In this document: positions 45,881-57,073 of the stretch, piece after piece
How the letters are laid out: the number at the start of each line of letters is the position of its first letter
How positions within the stretch are numbered: the stretch's first letter is position 1
Assembly (NCBI RefSeq): GCF_963678635.1
Contig: NC_087068.1
Coordinates: forward strand, 56,266,467 to 56,330,466
DNA from: Symsagittifera roscoffensis
Lineage: Eukaryota; Xenacoelomorpha; Acoela; Convolutidae
Direction: 5' to 3'
Length of the DNA stretch: 64,000 nucleotides
Program-made: the position numbers and the translations under genes
The notes under the pieces: generated by a model
The model's database searches: none
The model's input: the letters and a program-made list of their open reading frames with translations, nothing else
What the model was told of the DNA's origin: nothing

Positions 45881-48800
45881 ATGGATCAATCGGCGGAACA
45901 CAACAATACAATTCCACCTGCCGAAACGGACATCAATACGACCGATTGGACAAAGGACGGGACCTCTCCCTCGTCAATAGTTGAGCCTCTGCCTGAACAA
46001 ATTGCACCGTCCTCAGATGAAAAGGGAGATATTGAGTTAGAGGGTGATGATCAAATTGAGAACAAAGAGGTTAAACAGGCTGCAATAAGTGAAGGTAAGG
46101 CAATTAACTCATCATCTTAAAATTTATATTTCAGATACTTTTCTGTCCAAGTTCTTAGACTTGATTTACCTTCCCTATAAGTTTTTCCGGGTTTTCTCCG
46201 GACAAAGCCAGTCTTTGAAGGCTGAATATTCAACGATGCACAGTGTTTTTTTTTCGCAAAAGCATTATTTTAATCTCCTTTAAAGTTAACCCAAATATAA
46301 GCATCTAACCATCTACCATTTTTGCAGGCTCAAAAATTCACAGTTTTTGATGATAGAATGGCTTTGATGATAGAATGGCTTAAAAAGTAGACTTTTTGAG
46401 GATTTATAATTCAATTAACGCAATTTACAAAGTTTTTGGCTATTTTGTAAATTATCTTTGCACGTTGAATTTAAAATTGTTCAAGAGTTTTGTTTGAAAA
46501 TGTCGACTCAATTTTAAATTTTGTATTTTTTGAATTTAGCTCCGCAGGAAGACGCCAACACCAATCTTGAGAGCAGTGAAGACTTCGAAATGATCTCCCA
46601 GCCCGATAACAGCGAACCGACTGAAATCACACCCCCTCCAACTAGCAGGGAGGAGGGGGTCACTTCCTCTCTCAGTGACTCACCCCCGGTTGAAGAAGTG
46701 GGCGGGGCAGTTGAGTCTGGGAGAAGTGTGAGCAGCATCACTAATAACGACCAGGAGGATGCGGATACTTTCTCAGTTGTATCCTCTGGGTCGAGAAAGG
46801 TAACAGAGGGTTTATAGAAAAATCAGAATAATATTTAATAATAATAATAACAAGACTGCTCGCATCAGGGCGAAGTCCTGAAAGTTCCAACTACCTTTTA
46901 AGGTCTATGGAGCATTAATAAGATGAAAAACTTCAATGTTATAAAAAAATTTTAAAAAAATTTTGAAAAAATTTAGGATCTTATATTAAAACATCCCCCC
47001 ACACGTCATATTAAGTACAAAGTGATAGATTTTGCGCCTATTAACAAATCAATTATGGCATATAAGCTTCCTTGAACCAATTTGGAACGATTTCTAAGAC
47101 GGATTAAATATCGCTTACGCGTTTATAGCGCGAAATTTATCGAGCGTTAATTGTCCCAAATTGGTCAAAATGGCAATCTTTAAACCCCCGTAACTTACGA
47201 CAAATGATCACAGGTGAAATATCTTTTCAAATTTAAGCTCAGGACAACAATACCTTTTGATTGATATTAAAAAATTCCGTCAAAAATGGCTAGTTAAAAA
47301 GTCGACATTTGTCTGAAGAAAAAAAACCCACCCCGAGCACAAATATTCCGTTACTTTCGTACGAAAGTCGGAACAATAAAAGTAATAATAGTAATAATAG
47401 TAATAAATAGTAATATTAATAAGACTGCTCGTATCAGGGCGAAACCCTGAATGTTCCGACTGCCTTTTAAGGTTTATGGAGCAGTAATAACATTTAAAAA
47501 TTCAATGAAATAAAACAAAGTCAAAAAAAACATTTTTCTAAAATTTGAAAGTTTTTATGAAAATCATCCCCCCACACGCCATACAAAGTACAAAAGGATA
47601 AATCTTGCTCCTTGTAACAAGCCAATTATGGCACATAAGCTTCTTTTAACCAATTTGGAACGATTTATAAGACGGATTAAATCTCCGCTTACGCGTTAAT
47701 AGCGCGAAATATATCGCGCGTTAATTGTTCCAAATTGGCCAAAATTTCAATCTTTAAACCCCCGTAACTTTACGAAAAATGATCACAGGTGAAATATCTT
47801 TTCAAATTTGAGCTCAGGACAACAATACCTTTTGAATGATATAAAAAAATTCCGTCAAAAATGGCTAGTTAAAAAGTCGAAACTTGTCTGAAGAAAAAAA
47901 AAAACCCACCCCGAGCACAAATATTCCTTCACTTTCGTATCGAAAGTCGGAACAATAATAATAACAACAAAAATGGTAACGGACAGAAGGAGCAAAAAGT
48001 AACTGTTACAAAAAGGAAAGAAATTGTTTATTATTTACGAAAAGCATCCAAAAAAATCATTTTTTGGAAAAACCAGTTAGCTGCCTATCAAAAAGCGACA
48101 GATTGAGGGGGTGTAAGACGCTTCCTTCCCTCACGGATTCGACCCCCTGCCGACCCAAAGGGCCAAGATTTCGTCCTATTTTAAAACTAAACTTTTGGCT
48201 GACCGACTTTAATTTCTTTAAAGCCGCCAATATAGCCTGATTTTGAGGGTGAAAGCGCACCCAAAAAGCGCAATTTTCTTTCAAATGTTTCCAAATAGTG
48301 CCGAAAAACCGCTTCTTTTGACTGTTCTGCAAAAACGCTTTTTCGGCCAGATCTTTCCGAAATTTGCTGCACAAAAACAAGTAGTCTCGAAGAATTAGAT
48401 CTTGTTAACTATTTCCCCCGAAGCCCAATGGAAAAATGGGGATTCATCAAAAAGTACAAAATTAACTTATGCTTTAACGTTGTATAAGTGCTTCATAGGT
48501 ACCACTCGTTGCCATCAAAGCATTCTTTTTATTTATTTTTATTTGACATTTGGTTACATTTACCCCACCAAGAGGCGAAATTTTTCTCAATAAAATTTTA
48601 AATCGAATAATCTATGTGTGTTTGTTTGTTTGTTACAGTCCAGCGCAACCTCGAGTCGCCAGAGTGTTTCGAGAGGCAAAATTGGTTCATTGCAGAATAT
48701 GAAACACAAGCCAGGGGGAGGCGACAAGAAAATATACAGTGAAAAGGTCAAAGTTCAAGCACAGTCTAAATGTGGGTCACTCGCAAACACAACACACCAA

Positions 48801-49889
48801 CCGGGCGGAGGAGACAAAAAAATATTCGAACAAAAGGTCAAAGTTCAAGCACAGTCTAAAATCGGGTCGCTTGAGAAATCAACTCACAAACCAGGAGGGG
48901 GTCAGGTCAAAATTCACGACGAAAAAATTAAAATCGAAGCCAAATCAAAAATAGGATCGACTGAAAAAGCAACCCACAAACCAGGTGGAGGTCAGGTAAA
49001 AATTTTTGACGAAAAAGTCAAAGTTGAGGCGAAATCTAAAATTGGGTCAACCGAGAAAGCAACTCACAAACCCGGCGGCGGAGACAAGAAAATTTTCAGT
49101 GAAAAGGTCAAAGTTCAAGCAACTTCAAAAATCGGATCGATGGCAAACGCAACACATAAACCACAAGGCGGTGAAGTTAAAATTGTGAACGAAAAACTGA
49201 AAGTAGAAGCGAGATCAAAAATCGGATCTCTTGAAAATGCAACACATAAACCTAAAGGGGGTGAGGTCAAAATTCAAAATGAAAAGGTCAAAGTTGAAGC
49301 CAAATCTAAAATTGGTTCATTTGACAAAGCGACTCATAAGCCAGGCGGTGGTCAAGTCAAAATAGTCGATGCAAAATTTCAAGTACAAGCGAAATCCAAG
49401 ATTGGTTCCCTCGAAAATGCAACTCATAAGCCGCAAGGGGGCGAAGTCAAAATTCGTGACGAAAAGTTAAAAGTTGAGGCTAAATCGAAAATAGGATCGC
49501 TTGACAACGCAAAACACACGCCGCGAGGGGGCGACGTGAAAATTCAAGACGAAAAACTCAAAGTTCAAGCGAAATCGAAAATTGGATCTTTTGAAAATGC
49601 TAGACACACACCACAAGGGGGCGACGTAAAGATCCGTGACGAAAAATATAAAGTTGAGGCTAAATCGAAAATCGGATCGCTTGATAATGCGAAATATACA
49701 CCGCGAGGGGGCGACAAAAAGATTTACGACGAGAAGCCAAAATTCAGCGCGCAGTCTAAAATCGGGTCACTTCCGATCGACCGAAGCAGTTTGGATCTCG
49801 AGAGAAAGTCGATGGTCGAAACTCCATTTAGCCCAGATCCGACAGAACACTCAACAGAACCCCAGACCCCGATGACCCCCATACGTTGA
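45881..49889 (+). CDS. Tau/MAP2/MAP4-family microtubule-binding protein with twelve repeats
   Basis: The CDS is join(45881..46094, 46540..46799, 48639..49889), 574 residues. Splice sites are GAAG/GTAAGG, TTTAG/CT, AAAG/GTAACA and TTACAG/TC. The junction phases (1 and 0) match. Residues 1-171 are acidic and Pro/Ser/Thr-rich, like the projection domain of tau. Residues 172-531 are twelve tandem repeats of exactly 30 residues (48678-49757), without a single indel, followed by a partial KIGSL. The consensus is KIGSLENATHKPGGGEVKI, then DEKLKVEAKS. The motif KxGSxxNxxHxPGGGxxKI is the signature of the tau microtubule-binding repeat, and repeat 2 begins KCGSL with a Cys, as in vertebrate repeats. 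The C-terminus has SP/TP sites (PFSPDP, QTPMTPIR). Family members normally have three to five repeats. Inferred role: binding and stabilising microtubules. Confidence 0.93.
46852..47377. repeat. Interspersed repeat in tau intron 2, copy A
   Basis: The roughly 526-bp unit starts AAGACTGCTCGCATCAGGGCG and ends TACGAAAGTCGGAACAATAA. TTCCAACT near the start and AGTCGGAA at the end are inverted, as in a DNA-transposon remnant. The unit is very similar to copy B, which begins 44 bases later in the same orientation, and is followed by (TAA)n-like sequence. Confidence 0.85.
47421..47956. repeat. Interspersed repeat in tau intron 2, copy B
   Basis: About 536 bp, starting AAGACTGCTCGTATCAGGGCG and ending CGAAAGTCGGAACAATAA. 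TGTTCCGACT (from 47452) and AGTCGGAACA (to about 47954) form an inverted pair. It shares with copy A ordered blocks such as CCCCACACG, AAGCTTC, TTACGCGTT and GATCACAGGTGAAATATC. Related copies lie at 7018-7480 and 51676-52045. Confidence 0.85.
48092..48395. mobile_element. Diverged hAT-MITE remnant in tau intron 2
   Basis: GATTCGACCCCCTGCCGACCCAAAGGG (starting near 48137) and the following CTGACCGAC, CGCCAATAT and TGAGGGTGAAAGCGC words parallel the interior of MITE copies 2 and 4. Both ends are gone and substitutions are many, so this is the oldest recognisable copy near the gene. Confidence 0.7.
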
Positions 49890-49976
49890 CCAGGTCAAAA
49901 AAGGGGAGGGGCTGTATATTGCCCTACAAAGGCCTCAAAGTCAACACATATAATTGATACCTCGTGTTAATTAAGC

Positions 49977-49982
49977 AATAAA
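49977..49982 (+). promoter_or_regulatory. Polyadenylation signal AATAAA of the tau-family gene
   Basis: AATAAA occurs 88 bases after the stop codon, in an AT-rich context on the sense strand. This is a typical distance for a short 3' UTR. Confidence 0.6.
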
Positions 49983-49989
49983 AGTCACA

Positions 49990-50680
49990 ATAATTAGATT
50001 TTAATGTTTTCACTTTTGGAAGAATGAATTTCCCAAAAATTGCATTTGATTTCAGTTGGTGATTGAAGGTAGTGTAAAGTGCACAGAGTGTTATGACCCG
50101 AAAATTTTGAAATCATCTACATTTTTTTGAAGACGGGTTTATTTCGTTCAATATATATTTAGTAAAATATGTGCGCGTGTTTATTTTTAAATTCTGTATT
50201 GATTATAATTAAAATTGGAGAACATTTATTTTTACAAGTGAGCTGGCATATTTTTTTTCATCTTTTTATAGTTCAGTAGGATTTCTCAAATGGGTTGTGT
50301 TTTACTCTAGGTAATTAGTAAAAAAATATATTTAAAAAAAAATAGATACCATATTGGATGATTGCTGTTTCAAATGTTTTAAATTGACGTTATCAAGTAT
50401 AAAAACAGCAAAAACTTTCGAAGTATTTAATTTATAAGGCAAAAGAGTTTTATTATCGATAAAAGAGATCACTGGAGAGGTAAACATTTGTTCTTGTTTT
50501 TCTTTAGTAAGCATATCAATTATCATACTTTCAACGAAACCAAATCAAACTCACGCTTAACAAATAGAAATTTATCAATAAAAATACAAAACTGATTACA
50601 CGACGGTGAGCAACTTTTCGGAAACAAAAAAACTTTGCATTAGGCTTAAAAATAGCTTTCCGAAACAAGCGAATATAGCT
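49990..50680. other. No gene recognised
   Basis: AT-rich intergenic DNA downstream of the tau-family gene. No exon was seen on either strand. Confidence 0.5.
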
Positions 50681-50689
50681 AGCTGTTCT

Positions 50690-51440
50690 GGATTCCGCAA
50701 CTGTAAATGGATTCCACAAAATGTGTGTGGAATCCGTAAATGTAAGTGGAATCAGTAAATTTTTAAGCGGAATCCGCAAATTATAAGTGGATTCCGAGTT
50801 TTGTTTATAACCGAACTTGCATATGAACAATAAAAAGCTACGGCTGGAACTCTTATCTATAGCAACGCGGAACTTAAAAGCAAGGACCTAACAAGTGTCA
50901 GCGGAAACCACGAACAAATCTCAAAAAAAATGGTTAACAAAATCGATGGATGTCACCTTAAGATAATTTAGAAATGCAACACCAAATAAATTCAATATAT
51001 GATTTCATTGGGTTGAGAGTGATTCGAAAAAAAACGCACATCATATCGCCGAATTAGGTCAGTATTTAAGATGGCATCAATCTCAAATACTGATCTAGTA
51101 GATTTCGATTCTAGCGAATTCATGAGAACAGTATTTGAGATGAGTCGAAAGTTAAATCAAACTATGAGGGCAGTTTTTCGTTTGAATACATGGTGCTACA
51201 TCTTTTTGATTAGCTGAGTAAATAAAAGATAAAAAATTTAAACGCTATACTACATACTTAAATATAAACGGAATCAGCAAACAAAAAGCGGATTCCACTT
51301 ATAATTTGCGGATTCCACTTTCAATTTGCGGATTCCGCTTACAGTTGAGGATTCCGCAACATCTCAATTTAACTTTACATATGTTTTTTATTTAATTGTA
51401 GATTCCACAAACTGATCTGGATTCCGCAAATACGGTTGCA
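50690..51440. repeat. Clusters of GGATTCCGCAAAT-type words in both orientations
   Basis: At 50690-50800 and 51265-51440 the word GGATTCCGC or GGATTCCAC, followed by AAAT, AACT or TTAT, recurs about fifteen times, some copies inverted (GTGGAATCC, GCGGAATCC). Spacing is about 15-20 bases. The two clusters are separated by about 460 bases of ordinary DNA and tend to opposite orientation. Confidence 0.75.
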
Positions 51441-51606
51441 GATTTTGCAATCTTGCCTATTTTTGGAGCAACTTTGAGCGGTACGGTGTTTTATGTATTT
51501 GTTTGTGGAATCCAAAACAGCAGAGAAGGTCAAAGAAAAGTAACAATTTTGCGAATTCCGCGACAAATTTGATTTTTGTCTGTTGCGGATTCCAGTTACA
51601 TTGCAC

Positions 51607-52045
51607 AGAAAACACAGTTTGGCCTCGTAAAGAATGAATTGAAAAAATAATCGCATAATTAATATTAAAGTAAACGAGACTCCTCGTATCAGGGCGAAGC
51701 CTTGATTGTTCCGACGGCCTTTTAAGGTCTATAGAGCAAAAAAGAACAGGATAATTTTAAATGTAATAAAATGATTTTAAAAAAATGAAATTTTAGTTTT
51801 ATTGTAAAAATTATCCCCCCCCACCCCACACGCCCTATAAAGTACAAAGTGATAAATTTTGCTCTTATTAGCCAATCATTTATAGCATATAAGCTTCCTT
51901 CAAAAAATTTAGAACTGTTTTGAGACAGATTAAATCTCTGCTTACGCGTTAAGAGCGGAAAATATATCGCGCGTTAATTGTCCCAATTTTTCCAAAATTG
52001 CATTCTTTGAGTCCCCATAGCCTTACAAAAAATGATCGCAGGTAG
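51607..52045. repeat. Dispersed-repeat core and a truncated GACTGC-type repeat
   Basis: CACAGTTTGGCCTCGTAAAGAATG near 51613 belongs to the family at 3.0, 3.15 and 9.2 kb. From 51676 a GACT-type repeat starts (CTCGTATCAGGGCGAAGCC, then TTCCGAC). It keeps the order of blocks seen in the tau intron copies up to AAAAATGATCGCAGGTAGAG at about 52045, where it is cut off. Confidence 0.7.
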
Positions 52046-53634
52046 AGTTTACTTTTTTTGTTCTCCTAAAAAATCGAAATCTTCACTGAATTATGATTAT
52101 TTTGCTGAAACTTTTTGTTTTGATCGACAAAAATGCCAAAACAAAACCAACCCAACCATAAATTATCTAATTATTTCTTTTAATATCGCAACAAAACGAT
52201 TTCCATTTGGCTGTAAAACATAAGTATTCGAACCATGAGACATTGGGATTTTTTCTAGAAGATGAAACAATCAGACCATGGAAGATTTGAGACTCTTTTT
52301 TTTTTTACAAAATCTGACAAATCTGTACAAACGATGAAAAAGGCCTCACAGAAAGCCACAATTGGTCACCTATGTTGATGCTTCGAAGGAAATTAGCTTT
52401 ATGCGAAAAAATCTAGACTGTAATTCTTTCCTATTTTTTGGAAGATATCAGTTTAATATTGATGAAAACATAATAGCTCTATAACAATGACAAAAATTAA
52501 TGACCGTTTAATAAGTAAATAGCACAGAATATTCCAAAAACAAAAATTTTTTGACAAAAAAAAACAGAATAAAAAATAAAAAAGTTTGTGTTTGAATTGT
52601 GTTAAACTGCGCCTAAAACTCCTGAACTTATTTTGAAAACGTATAAAAATATGTTTTTTTTTGTTAGCAGTTTTATGTTTGCGGGCGGTGTGCGGGAATA
52701 AGAACATTAGAGAACTCTTTGCTATGTTGATCGAATAAGAAAAACTAATCATTTCAGAGTTTTCATTGTTTTTCAAAGAGCAAGAAGTATTGCTCATTAT
52801 CGACTAATTTCGCCGATGTAGAAATTAGACTTGCACAAAAAAAACCGACAAAACTTACAATACCAATCATAATCGTAATTCTGATGAGAACACGCTGATG
52901 ACAAGAAAAAGCTATTGTTTTACTGTAACTATTATTCTATAGCTGATGTCAAAAAATATTTGTAAAACATTTACGACAATTATAATAAAAGTTATGTGCG
53001 GGTGAAAAATTTGTCAGAAACGTCAAATATAGAAATTGAACTTACCAGTCTGTTTTATATAGAAAATATTTGTATATGTAAAATTTTGTAAATATTTTTA
53101 GTTATTTGTGATTGTTTGTAATATTTGTTAAATATATTTTTTGAGGTCAGGCGAAAAACGAAAAACATTTGCTTAAAAAGAACTATAAAGAATGTATAGA
53201 TCGGATTGGTTGACCAGCTCGTTTTTGAAATGATTCAAACTATGTGTGAGCTACAACAGGCTAAAGCCAATATTATCTTTTTTTTTTCAAAACAACCATG
53301 TCCTGAAAAACATTTTTACTTAAACCACCCGTACACATTACAATGCCAAACTGTTTCTGTTTGAGTTTGACGCGGATTTCGCAAAGAGGCTCGAAAACTT
53401 TTTGGGGGATCGGCAACAAGGATGGGTGTTTTTTCATTTTTCCTGCTTTTATAGAATCCAAAAACACAAGGACAAATATGATACAGCTCCGCAAACGCTA
53501 AGCATTTTTCTTTCATTTTTTTCTCTTTTCTTTAATTTTTTTGATCGTTTAAGATTTCGCGACACAATTTATTATATCAGACCACAAATTTTTTGTTACC
53601 ATGTATTTACTTTTGAAATCCACACTAATTTGGT
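52046..53634. other. No gene recognised
   Basis: AT-rich DNA with scattered short open frames that have no motif support. I see nothing else. Confidence 0.5.
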
Positions 53635-56600
53635 AGTTAGATTTGGCAGTTGAACTTTGAAACAATTTAAGGCTGATCACTGTTTTCAATTGCCATATAC
53701 TTGCCAAACGGTGCATCGTACAAAAAACGAAAAAATGAGTATGGCCGCGTGACAAAAGGCCGCGGAAACTCTATTTAAAAATCCCCAGGCCAAAATTTAT
53801 TCACATCTTGAAATACTTGAACAAAACATAAGCTACGTCATATTTAGTAGTATTTTTTGGCCTGACTAAATAGTGTGAAAAAATTTCGGTTTCTGTTATG
53901 TTTTCTATACACAATTAAATATCTTTAAAAAATCTGTTGAGCTCGATTGAGACATTCTAGTGATAATTTCAAATCGTGATTCCAGCTGCAAGGAGAAATA
54001 TAATTATTGTCGAGGAACGAACATTTTCTTGAGCAATTAACTCAGTAAGCCCACTGTTTGCTTTACACGAGATGATTAAGATGAAAGTACGCCCCATCAA
54101 TAATCCAAGAAACAAAATAACCGGAACCCATCTCATTCTTTATTATAAAAATTAGAAATCACATAAATACGAAAAAAATTAATGAAAATGGAGAAGTTAA
54201 ATGGGGTGCTTATATTCTGTTTATTGAAAAACAGTACTTTTTTATTTTGCATCTATTAACGTCAAATTACTGGCTTACTTTTTTCAGAAAACTTATATCT
54301 TTCAGATAGTTCATGGAAAAAAACACTGCTGAATTTCATAATTTTGAACTGAGTCAGGTCAGTTATATTTCTTAGCAAAAATTCATTTATACTGCATCAT
54401 AGTTATACAGGAACAAAGGTATAAAACTATCATTATTTTTTTATAATCATCTTAGGTTGAATATTACCGATAAACTTTGAAAAAAATTTTGAGGAAAAAA
54501 TTTAGATTTGTTATACAGGCCGGATTTCTTAGGCTGAAGTCCCCTCTCCTTCCGCGTTTCGACTCCCTGCTGATCAAAAGCGCCCCTCTGGTATTCGATT
54601 CAGACAACGAACGTTTTTGGCTGACCTATTCTAATTTTCGCTTGTTAGATTTTGGCGGTTGATTTTTGAAACTTTTTGAGGCTTGTCTCTAGTTTCAATT
54701 GCCACATACTTACCAAAAAGGGCGGCTTACAAAAAATGAAAAAAGACTATGTCCGGGTTAAAAAAACCGAAGAAAAAAAGCCGTAGAAACGAAACGCAAT
54801 TTAAGAGTCGCCTGGCGAAAAGCTATCCACATCTTGAAATACTTCGACAAAACCTAAGCTACGTCGTATGTACTAGCCTTTGTTTTAGTCTGAATCAAAT
54901 ATGCGAAAAAAATTCGGTTTATGTTAGGTTTTTATGCGAAAATAAGTATCTTTAAAAACATATCGTGAGCTCGATTGACACATTCCATTAAAAATTTCAA
55001 ATCAAGATTCCAGCTGCAAGAAGAAATATAACTATTGACGAGGAACGAAAATTTTTTTGAGCAACAAACTCAGTAATCTTACTGTTTGTTTTAAAAGAGA
55101 TAATTTCACTGAAAGTGTTTCCGACTAAACTGAAATTGCGCCAGCCAGAATTAGTTCAAGAAAAAAATCCATCTCATTCAATATAATAAAATATAAAAAT
55201 TACTTATTTACTTAAAATCAAACAAAAAAGGAGATTTTTTTTCGGTTTATTTTCTTTTGTAGATCGCTGTGAGAATTTGAGTGGGTTTCTTGTGTTCAGT
55301 TTTATAAATAACAGATTTTTCTTGTTCCCTCCTGTTAAAAAAAGGGTAACCTTTCTCAGAAACCTTCCTTCTATCAGATATTTCAAGGAATAAACTGTGC
55401 TGAATTTTATATTTTTGAACTGATTCAGGTTAACTTTGTTGCTTAGCAAAAAATTCATTTTTTTTGCAACAAAAAAAACAAGAAAAAAAGTATAGTTTTA
55501 TCATTTTTCTTTTATAAATATCTTAAGTATAATTTTACTACTAAACCTAGAAGAAAGTTTTCAAGAAAATAATTTTAATTTATTATACAGGGCGGACTTC
55601 TTGGGCTAACGTCCCCTCCCCCTCCCTCTCAGGCTTTCGACCCCCTGCTGACCAAAAGAACCCCACTCTTATTAGGTTCAGACAACATTTTTGGCTGACC
55701 TATCCTAAATTTTGCTCCTTAGATTTGGCGGTTGAACTTTGAACCAATTTAAGGCTGATCTCTGGTTTCAAATGCCATATACTTACCAAACGGTGCGTCT
55801 TACAAAAAACAAAAAATTGAGTAAGACCGCTGGACGAAAGGCCGCGGAAACTCTGTTTAAAATTCGCCAGGCCAAAACTTATTCACATCTTGAGATACTC
55901 GGACGACTTTTAAGCTACGTCATTTTTAGTAGTATTGTTTTAGTTTGACTAAAAAGTGTGAAAAAAGTTCGGCATCAGTTATGTTTTTTTTTGCAAAAAA
56001 AACTTATAAAACAACTGTTTAATTCGATTAAGACTTTCTAGTATTAGTTTCAAATCGTGATTCCAGCTGCAAGGAGAAACATAACTATTCTCGAGGAACG
56101 AACATTTTCTTGAGCAATTAACTCAGTAAGCCCACTGTTTGCCTTCCAAAAGATGATTCAACTGAAAATGTTTAATGACCAAACTGAAACTGCGTCAGCC
56201 ATCATTAACCCAAGTAATCGTTTTTTTTTTATACCGGAACCCATCTCATTCATTATGATTAAAGATAAAATTACCTAATTACTTGAAATCAAATTAAAAA
56301 AGGGAATTTTACAGTTTATTTTTTTTTCTTTAGATCGCTGTGAAAATATGAGAGGGGTGCTCATATTCTGACTTTTCAATTAACAATATTTTAGTATTTT
56401 CTTGTTTTGCAAATGTTAAAAACAAATTACTGGGTTATTTTTTGCAGAATTTTCCATCTATCTGAGATATTTATAGGAAAAAAACTGTTCTGAAATTTTG
56501 TATTTTTGAACTGATTCAGGTCAATTGTGTTGCTTAGCATCATAAATATACAGGAATAAAGGTATACAATCATCATTAATTATTTGTAATCATCCTAAGT

Positions 56601-56775
56601 TGAATATTACCAATAAACATTGAATAACGTTTTTAGGGAAATAATTTAGGTTTCTTATACAGGGCGGATTTCTTAGGCTAACGCCCCCTCCACCTCAGGG
56701 GTTCGACCCCTGCTGACCAAAAGGGCCCCTCTGGTATTCGATTCAGACAATGTTTTTGGCTGACCTACCGTAACT
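53635..56775. repeat. Tandem array of three ~1.05-kb units
   Basis: Units begin near 53637, 54650 and 55724 with TTAGATTTGGCGGTTGAACTTTGAAAC-like sequence. They share long ordered blocks: GCCATATACTTACCAAA, CACATCTTGAAATACT, TAAGCTACGTC, GATTCCAGCTGCAAGGAG, GAACGAACATTTTC and ACCCATCTCATTC. Each unit ends with TTATACAGGGCGGATTTCTTAGG, the left end of a hAT-MITE copy, cut inside the MITE at about CTGACCTATTCTAA. No protein is encoded. Confidence 0.88.
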
Positions 56776-57003
56776 TTTAATCAAATTTTTTCAAAAAATT
56801 GCAAATTTTCTCATATGTGGCTTTTTTGGCCTGTTTTTTAAAAATTTGGCTGCGGCCTGTTTTTGAAAATTAGGCCTGTTTTTGAAAATTTTACCCTGTT
56901 TTTTTTTGAAAATTTGTTTGACCAAGAAAAACATGACGACAAAATTTTTGATTTTTTTAAAAAGCCACCCTCACCCCTCGAGAAAAGCTTAGATCCGCCC
57001 CTT
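56660..57003. mobile_element. hAT-type MITE, diverged, complete only in the last array unit
   Basis: CAGGGCGGATTTCTTAGG at 56660 and AGCTTAGATCCGCCCC ending about 57003 are the two ends. Flanks TTCTTATA and TGGTTATA agree at six of eight positions. The first two array units contain only the left portion of this same copy (from about 54517 and 55589). The insertion therefore predates the tandem duplication. Confidence 0.8.
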
Positions 57004-57073
57004 TGGTTATAAATCTTCAATATCACTTTTTTCCTGCTGTGAACAATATGGTCATATTTTCAAACTGCCGTTT

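Noticed and set aside
48137-48165. RNA polymerase III B box (GATTCGACCCC) making the MITE a SINE
   Set aside because: No A box at proper spacing, no poly(A) or simple-repeat tail, and the perfect 8-bp duplications with inverted ends point to a DNA transposon.
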